A stretch of DNA of 6,266 nucleotides from Deferribacteres bacterium JdFR-76 (GTDB lineage Bacteria > Zhuqueibacterota > JdFR-76): contig MTOL01000408.1 in assembly GCA_002011685.1 (NCBI GenBank), positions 15,223 to 21,488 of the forward strand. Direction: 5' to 3'. The notes beneath the pieces are model-generated. The model was not told where the DNA came from. It did not search any database and saw only the letters and a list, made by a program, of their open reading frames with translations. Within the stretch, counting starts at the first letter, position 1; the number at the start of each line of letters is the position of its first letter. Positions 1 to 3,929 of this stretch are shown piece by piece. The position numbers were made by a program, and so were the translations under genes.

Positions 1-210
1 CCACCCCCGCCTCCCCTTCCAGACACAGTCATAACTTATGACGTCGTTAATATAATTCGAGAAGAAAAATTTGTAGAAACAGACACCACTTTTTACGACG
101 TAATCTACATTTTTCAAAGCATGGCGGACACGTTATTCATCCCAGAAGAACCTCAAAAGATTGCCCAGCAAACACAAATCAATGAAAAGGAAAAAAACGG
201 AAAAAATTAG
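1..210 (+). CDS. C-terminal tail of an unidentified protein (5' end outside window)
   Basis: Frame 1 is open from the first base to a TAG at 208-210, giving 69 residues with no start of its own; the only internal ATG, at 121, would leave 29 residues. The fragment opens with a run of five prolines. It then shows two related segments, DTVITYDVVNII and DTTFYDVIYIF, followed by ADTLFIP and a hydrophilic Lys/Glu/Asn/Gln-rich end. Proline linkers followed by D-T-x-x-Y-D-[TV] repeats are a style I associate with surface or envelope proteins of the FCB group, so this may be the end of an envelope-linked protein. That is inference from composition. No catalytic or named domain is visible. It converges on the lipoprotein gene ending at 386. 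It could be chance open frame, but the repeat pattern makes a real gene end more likely. Confidence 0.55.
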   Translation, partial: PPPPPLPDTVITYDVVNIIREEKFVETDTTFYDVIYIFQSMADTLFIPEEPQKIAQQTQINEKEKNGKN

Positions 211-252
211 CTTTTCACAAAACGGGGAACCCACCGAACGGCAAAGAATTTT

Positions 253-271
253 TTTGGGAAGCCCTCCCAAA
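253..271. repeat. Perfect 7-bp inverted repeat between convergent genes
   Basis: TTTGGGA (253-259) and TCCCAAA (265-271) are exact reverse complements around a 5-nt loop. The T run lies on the 5' side of the hairpin when read on the plus strand, and an A run follows it on the minus strand. It therefore does not fit a standard intrinsic terminator for either convergent gene. It sits 43 nt after the stop of the plus-strand gene and might still stabilise that transcript's 3' end. Confidence 0.35.
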
Positions 272-315
272 TGGGAAACATTCCTATTACATCCAGTCCC
301 AATTCACCCTCTGCC

Positions 316-382
316 AAAAAACTTTGCTTTTGATCCTATTTCACGAGGAACCCACAACGACATCCGGTTCCCGCATCAAAAG
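316..382 (-). terminator. Nested stem-loop with T tract after the PGWGQ lipoprotein gene
   Basis: Starting 3 nt after the stop of the minus-strand gene are two nested perfect inverted repeats. The outer pair is 8 bp (CTTTTGAT at 327-334 with ATCAAAAG at 375-382). The inner pair is 6 bp (GGAACC at 347-352 with GGTTCC at 366-371). On the minus strand the outer arm is followed 5 nt later by six T (316-321). The internal loop is asymmetric (3 and 12 nt) and the outer stem is AT-rich, so it is not a textbook terminator, but its position and polarity fit 3'-end formation for this gene. Confidence 0.45.
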
Positions 383-385
383 GAC

Positions 386-1345
386 TCAGAAAGGCCCCCC
401 ATCAACAGGAAAATGATAAATTATGCTTAAGCCCAAAATGGGCTTTTGGGATGGGTCGGATACCATTAATTTCGGTTCCACCCTCATTCCTGCATAGGAA
501 CGGTAGGAAGGTGGGCCAAATATGAGGGCATCCAGAAGATTCAGCGTATAAAAGCTCACCGTTAGCACGGATGCCACCTTCTGGATCTTTTTTGTATCCC
601 TTATTTTGCGATCCAGATCGTTTAGATCCTCCAGTATTTGCCTCTGCTCCGCTTCGCTCACCGCTTGCTCCAGTTCTCTCTCTAAATCCGAACGCTTTTG
701 CTGATAGTTTTCATAGTGAATGGAGCTGGCCAGCCAGGCACTTCCAGAAAGGAATGTGGTATAAAAAAAGTAAAGAAACTTTCCCTTTTTGCCGTAGCGT
801 TTTTGCCCCCACCCCGGGAGAAGAAGAGAATGCCAGACCGCATCCAGGCGCTGCCCCAATGCCCGGAAACCCGCCACAAAAATATTGGATGGCTTCAGTT
901 TCCGGCTGCGCATCAATACAAAAGCGCGAAAAAAATTCCGTTTGCCACCCCGCACATACTGTTCCCACTCCTCATAATACCAGGCCACCCTTTCGAGTCC
1001 CAGCTGATAGATCCCTTTTAGATCCACAGTCTCCCTGATGTACCGTTGCTCTTCAGTGGCCAGTTTTTGGAATTTCACCGACACTTCCACCCCTTTCTGC
1101 GCAACGGCTTCCTCCAGGGCGTCCAGAATGGCGTGCCTTTTCGCCTCGTCCAGCGTTGGATAATTGTCGCTGATTCCCACAAAATACTGGTAAGTGCGGC
1201 TCTGAGGGATCACCCGGATCCAGTGCGGCTTTTCAGGTGCCGAACGATACACAAGCTGAGATGTCCCAATCACCGGCGCACAACCCGTATGAACAAGCAG
1301 CGCAAACACGGTCAAAACGACAAACCCACTTGCGATTTTTCTCAT
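386..1345 (-). CDS. Predicted lipoprotein: LPP20-like domain plus PGWGQ (DUF5683-like) membrane domain
   Basis: 319 residues. Residues 1-22 form a signal peptide ending in HTGC, so Cys22 is the likely lipidation site; His at -3 departs from the usual Leu/Val/Ile. Residues about 38-148 resemble the LPP20-like lipoprotein fold, with KPHW (39-42), YFVG (54-57), an alanine-rich helix with AKR (68-70), and FVLM (142-145) closing the domain. Residues 173-186 carry LLPGWGQKRYGK, the hallmark of DUF5683-type membrane domains. Hydrophobic segments follow at about 190-210 and 256-277, separated by a charged, coiled-coil-like stretch (213-255). The end, GLSIIYHF, is strand-like. The start is fixed by an in-frame TAA shortly upstream. 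The ribosome site is weak: GGGTGGGG lies only 4 nt from ATG, and a better AAGGAG lies 26 nt upstream. The neighbouring gene is a paralogue of the N-terminal half. The function is unknown; an envelope role is inferred. Confidence 0.85.
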   Translation of the reverse strand: MRKIASGFVVLTVFALLVHTGCAPVIGTSQLVYRSAPEKPHWIRVIPQSRTYQYFVGISDNYPTLDEAKRHAILDALEEAVAQKGVEVSVKFQKLATEEQRYIRETVDLKGIYQLGLERVAWYYEEWEQYVRGGKRNFFRAFVLMRSRKLKPSNIFVAGFRALGQRLDAVWHSLLLPGWGQKRYGKKGKFLYFFYTTFLSGSAWLASSIHYENYQQKRSDLERELEQAVSEAEQRQILEDLNDLDRKIRDTKKIQKVASVLTVSFYTLNLLDALIFGPPSYRSYAGMRVEPKLMVSDPSQKPILGLSIIYHFPVDGGPF

Positions 1346-1410
1346 TTTTCCCCACCCGAGATTGGTTATAGCTCCTTTTTGCCATTTTTTAAAATCTTTT
1401 CCATCCCCCC

Positions 1411-1446
1411 GGTCCTTTGTTTACCGTTCCTCTTCAAAATTGTCAA
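1411..1446 (-). promoter_or_regulatory. Candidate sigma70-type promoter for the PGWGQ lipoprotein gene
   Basis: On the minus strand a perfect TTGACA (1441-1446) is followed after 17 nt by TAAACA (1418-1423), a weak -10 with three of six consensus bases. Transcription would begin near 1411 and leave a leader of about 65 nt before the ATG. The site lies in the 231-bp gap between the two lipoprotein genes. It suggests the downstream gene can be transcribed separately from its upstream paralogue. Other -10 types used in the FCB group were not clearly matched. Confidence 0.35.
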
Positions 1447-1454
1447 TTGGACAA
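1440..1454. promoter_or_regulatory. Inverted repeat overlapping the candidate -35 site (possible operator)
   Basis: TTGTC (1440-1444) and GACAA (1450-1454) are exact reverse complements around AATTG. The right half-site on the minus strand is part of the TTGACA -35-like hexamer, so a bound protein would block that promoter. The arms are only 5 bp, so chance is a real alternative. Confidence 0.25.
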
Positions 1455-1557
1455 ATCTTATTTCCCAAAGCACCCTGTTTTCTGCACAGAAAATTCGTCC
1501 AGGCGTACAAACTTGGCACCGAAAAAAGCAATCATCTAGCCAGAGTCCTGTTTCTCC

Positions 1558-1572
1558 ACCGCCTTTTGCGGT
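1558..1572 (-). repeat. Small GC-rich hairpin just after the small lipoprotein stop
   Basis: ACCGC and GCGGT pair perfectly around a 5-nt loop, beginning 4 nt past the TAG. No T run follows directly; the nearest run of six T on the minus strand (1522-1527) is 30 nt further on. It is therefore more likely a transcript-stabilising hairpin or chance than a complete terminator, and read-through into the next gene remains possible. Confidence 0.3.
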
Positions 1573-1576
1573 TCAG

Positions 1577-2179
1577 CTACCTCTTATCATCGCCAATCAA
1601 ACGCTGAAACACGGCCTCTGCCGTCTTCCGGGCATCCTCCTGCCCCTGCTTGCGGTACCGTTCCATCAGCTGCCGGATTGCCATATTCCTGGAACGGATA
1701 TAATCCTGTTTTGGAAGACTCACCAGAACAAAAACGTCGTAGGTGTATTTATATTCACCCTGCTCCATCCTTCTGACCTTCCTCCAGTAGACCCTCTCCG
1801 GTGTCAACCCGAAAACGTTAAGATTATCCGTAATCCAGGAAACTGCATCCGAAACGAACTGCGAGATCGCCTCCTGCGAAACATTCACTCCCTCGGTTGC
1901 CGTGCGGAATTCATCCCGCACCCGCATGGCAATCTTTTCGGCAATGTTTTTCACCGCCTCAGCCTTCGCCTCCCTCTTCGCCAAAGCCAGATCATACCGA
2001 TCCGACACCATTCCCCGGAAATAAAACATGTCCTCCTTTTCAAAAAATTCTCTGTCAGACTTGACCCAGTCCGGTTTTTTTGAACTTTCCTCCACAACCT
2101 TCAGTCCCCCCATTTCCGAAGAAGATGCACACGACAACACTACAAGGGAAAGCAGAAAAACAGCCATTCTTTTCGCCAT
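1577..2179 (-). CDS. Small LPP20-like lipoprotein
   Basis: 200 residues from the ATG at 2179. This start is chosen because it places GGAGGG 8 nt upstream and gives a compact signal peptide (MAKRMAVFLLSLVVLSC) with Cys17 as the lipidation site. An upstream ATG at 2242 would add 21 residues that spoil the signal. After a short linker come KPDW (35-38), YFRG (53-56), a long alanine- and lysine-rich helix with AKREA (67-71), ERVYW (128-132) and a closing strand DVFVLV (148-153). A charged helical tail (about 158-200) follows. This order matches LPP20-type envelope lipoproteins and aligns with residues 39-145 of the downstream neighbour, but the membrane domain is absent. It probably sits in the envelope as a lipid-anchored protein; its partner and role are unknown. 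Cotranscription with the downstream paralogue is possible, as no strong terminator separates them. Confidence 0.85.
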   Translation of the reverse strand: MAKRMAVFLLSLVVLSCASSSEMGGLKVVEESSKKPDWVKSDREFFEKEDMFYFRGMVSDRYDLALAKREAKAEAVKNIAEKIAMRVRDEFRTATEGVNVSQEAISQFVSDAVSWITDNLNVFGLTPERVYWRKVRRMEQGEYKYTYDVFVLVSLPKQDYIRSRNMAIRQLMERYRKQGQEDARKTAEAVFQRLIGDDKR

Positions 2180-2187
2180 GACACAGG

Positions 2188-2193
2188 CCCTCC
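2188..2193 (-). promoter_or_regulatory. Shine-Dalgarno site that decides the small lipoprotein start
   Basis: GGAGGG on the minus strand lies 8 nt before the ATG at 2179. Together with the signal peptide that begins there, it supports this start over the upstream ATG at 2242. Confidence 0.7.
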
Positions 2194-2213
2194 ATCTTTG
2201 GTGATGACAGACA

Positions 2214-2232
2214 AAATTGGCACAACCAATTT
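2214..2232. promoter_or_regulatory. Perfect 7-bp inverted repeat upstream of the small lipoprotein gene
   Basis: AAATTGG (2214-2220) and CCAATTT (2226-2232) are exact reverse complements around CACAA. The element lies 35-53 nt upstream of the ATG at 2179. That is the right place for an operator near a promoter or for a hairpin in the mRNA leader. The plus-strand string AATTGGCACAA resembles AATTGGACAA in the inverted repeat at 1440-1454, one base different, but the spacing to the two start codons is unlike. Confidence 0.35.
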
Positions 2233-2575
2233 CTTCACGCATTCCGCCTTATTCACTCCCCAAGAAGCCCTCTCTGCCTCCTCCCCAAACCCAAAATGGA
2301 CTCAGAGCACCAGGGAAACCTCCTTGCAGGGCAGAGAAATTTTCCCATTCCATGACGCACAATTGAGGAAGATAAATTTTTCGAAACAAACCCACACCGT
2401 TCCCCCCTCGGATTATCTTTTATTCTGCGTTTCTTTTATCTAATTTACACCGTGCGATCGGTTCAAGCAATTGCATAATTCATTTGGGAGAAAAAAACCT
2501 TTTTTCCAACCCCGGATAACTTTCCAATTTTTGCCCGAAACTGCACCCCTGGTAAACGCATCTTACTGATCCTTT

Positions 2576-2624
2576 ATACCACAAACAACCTGTTCCTTAC
2601 ATGCAGTAGCCCCCTGTGTGGTAT
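2576..2624. repeat. 8-bp inverted repeat with 33-nt spacer
   Basis: ATACCACA (2576-2583) and TGTGGTAT (2617-2624) are perfect reverse complements. The match does not extend outward, and no gene is attached to it. In a gene-free stretch of this length one such pair could occur by chance. Confidence 0.25.
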
Positions 2625-2825
2625 TGGACAGAATATCGCTTTAAAAAAAGCAAATAACATTCCAGAATTATCTCGGGAAAGACCTGCAGAATCCACTGAG
2701 GCTCATGAAGATGGCCCGTTCGCATTCGACCAAGTGTGCAACATTAGACACACCAACCCGGGCCAAATATGTCATAAATGAAACATTCCGCTGGAACAAG
2801 GGACCTCCCCGCCGTTTAATCACTC

Positions 2826-2871
2826 AAAAAAATCACCGAAACTCTTCTTACAGACGGCACGTTTCCCGGTG
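2826..2871 (-). terminator. Candidate intrinsic terminator of the mannosidase operon
   Basis: Reading the minus strand, a 5' arm CACCGGGAAAC (2861-2871) pairs with GTTTCGGTG (2834-2842). This makes nine base pairs with a two-G bulge and an 18-nt loop, followed by A and then seven T (2826-2832). It lies 99 nt after the stop at 2970. Stem, T run and direction all fit rho-independent termination; the bulge and long loop make it weaker than ideal. Confidence 0.5.
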
Positions 2872-2969
2872 CGGACCTATCAGCAACACCGGAAAATCAG
2901 GAGCTCCTTTCCCCCATCAAATCACTTAAAACCAGACCACTGAAGGGTTCCATGTCTACCGCTCTCCAG

Positions 2970-3929
2970 CTACCAGAAGAATAGAATCCCCTCCAGATCC
3001 ACCGAATTCCCGTTCAGCTCAAGACGCGGTTTCAGTTCATAGATTCCCGGTTTTTCCGGAGCAGGCACAGGCCGAACAAAATGAACAGGTTTTGTGGCGT
3101 TCCACGAGAACCTCAGCACATTGTCCAGGATCTTCCTGTTCCCCCGATAAATTGCTCCTTTCAGCCGGAGATCCCATGGAAGATCCTGTAAGACGGGTGA
3201 ATAACGCAAAACGGCCACAAGAACCGGTTTCTTGTCCGAATAGCGGGCTTCCAGCCGCAAACGGAGGCTTTTGCGGATAGCTTGCAATTTTATCTGGCTG
3301 GTCAGATTTCCGGGCAGAAGAACACGCACACCGCGGAGCGGTTCCCCATCTGAGCTGCAGAGGCGAACGGAAAGTTGCCAGCCTCCCCTGCCCTGGCTCA
3401 CTTTTGCCAGAAGGAAGTTATCACCTGCTTTCAGCTGAACGGGAATTTCATCGGCATCCGGCTCCCAGCTCCGGTAAACGGGATTCTCGTGAATTTTTTT
3501 CCCATTCAGCCAGATCTGTACCCCGTCGTCGCTGCCAACTTTTAACACGGCAGACTGCCGCCGCGGGCTACGCAGCCAAACGGCCGCATATGCCACTCCA
3601 AATTCCGCCGGCTGAAGAAACCGGTGAAAGGACAGAACAATCCCTTCTGTGATCACTCCCTGCCAGAAGTTCTTACTCTGTTGCACAGGCGATCCCCAGT
3701 GTACGGAATCTACTTCATTCCATCCCAAAACGGCACTTTCACCACCAAGGGCCGTCAGAAAATCGACGTGAATGTCTTCCGGCTGCCGGGCAGGAAATGG
3801 GCCCCGCACAATCCAGCTGTGAATGTATCCATCCACATCCAGGGAGAAGGGAACCTGGGCTGAGAGTGCCCGGACACACAGCAAAAGCCAGCCGGAAGCA
3901 AGAGCCAGCTTTCGCAACAGCTTTACCAT
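2970..3929 (-). CDS. Secreted beta-sandwich protein with PA14-like putative carbohydrate-binding segment
   Basis: 319 residues. A signal peptide with a hydrophobic core (about 7-20) ends in ALSA before Gln25, so signal peptidase I cleavage and export are likely. The N-terminal part has HSWIVRGPFP (37-46), a phrase common in large secreted proteins where a 'W-x-x-x-GPF' strand opens a ligand-binding sandwich. Residues about 112-192 form the best domain: AAVWLRSP, VGSDDGVQIWLNGKKIHEN (131-149), VQLKAGDN and GGWQLSVRL. This is the pattern of PA14-like or glycosidase-associated sugar-binding modules. Residues about 200-319 are beta-rich with no recognised motif. No catalytic residues are evident. 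Its start overlaps the mannosidase stop by 7 nt, with AGGAGG 7 nt upstream, so the two are translationally linked. It may bind or present glycan for degradation; that role is inferred. Confidence 0.8.
   Translation of the reverse strand: MVKLLRKLALASGWLLLCVRALSAQVPFSLDVDGYIHSWIVRGPFPARQPEDIHVDFLTALGGESAVLGWNEVDSVHWGSPVQQSKNFWQGVITEGIVLSFHRFLQPAEFGVAYAAVWLRSPRRQSAVLKVGSDDGVQIWLNGKKIHENPVYRSWEPDADEIPVQLKAGDNFLLAKVSQGRGGWQLSVRLCSSDGEPLRGVRVLLPGNLTSQIKLQAIRKSLRLRLEARYSDKKPVLVAVLRYSPVLQDLPWDLRLKGAIYRGNRKILDNVLRFSWNATKPVHFVRPVPAPEKPGIYELKPRLELNGNSVDLEGILFFW

Larger units (their letters stand above)
2180..2969. other. 790-bp region with no convincing gene
   Basis: No minus-strand frame of useful length is present. 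The two modest plus-strand frames (2198-2443 and 2705-2929) lack domain character and, in the second case, run through a candidate terminator. What can be seen is the upstream control region of the small lipoprotein (2180 to about 2470), an AT-rich stretch with A and T runs (about 2340-2680), an 8-bp inverted repeat (2576-2624), and the 3' flank of the mannosidase operon with a candidate terminator (2826-2871). No tRNA or rRNA pattern was seen. Confidence 0.6.

Noticed and set aside
161..430. 89-codon plus-strand open frame starting inside the partial gene
   Set aside because: It is out of frame with the partial gene, has no domain character, and runs through the candidate terminator into the lipoprotein gene on the other strand.
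429..447. AAGCCC-N5-GGGCTT hairpin followed by TT as a plus-strand terminator
   Set aside because: It lies inside the minus-strand lipoprotein coding sequence, more than 200 nt after the plus-strand stop, and the T run is short. Codon content explains it.
1046..2083. 345-codon plus-strand open frame
   Set aside because: It lies opposite both lipoprotein genes. Its translation is rich in His, Pro, Arg and Phe in the manner of an antisense shadow, while the minus frames show signal peptides and family motifs.
2218..2233. Possible sigma54 promoter (TTGGCAC)
   Set aside because: The -24-like element is present, but the required GC at the -12 position is missing, and it would point away from the nearest gene.
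2198..2443. 81-codon plus-strand open frame upstream of the small lipoprotein
   Set aside because: There is no ribosome site or recognisable domain, and it overlaps the presumed promoter region and dyad of the minus-strand gene.
2437..2466. TTGAAC with 18-nt spacer to TAGATA on the minus strand as a promoter of the small lipoprotein
   Set aside because: Both hexamers are weak, and it would give a leader of about 250 nt; too little to call.
2705..2929. 74-codon plus-strand open frame in the gene-free region
   Set aside because: It has no preceding strong ribosome site, its composition is low in hydrophobic residues, and it crosses the candidate terminator stem and T run.
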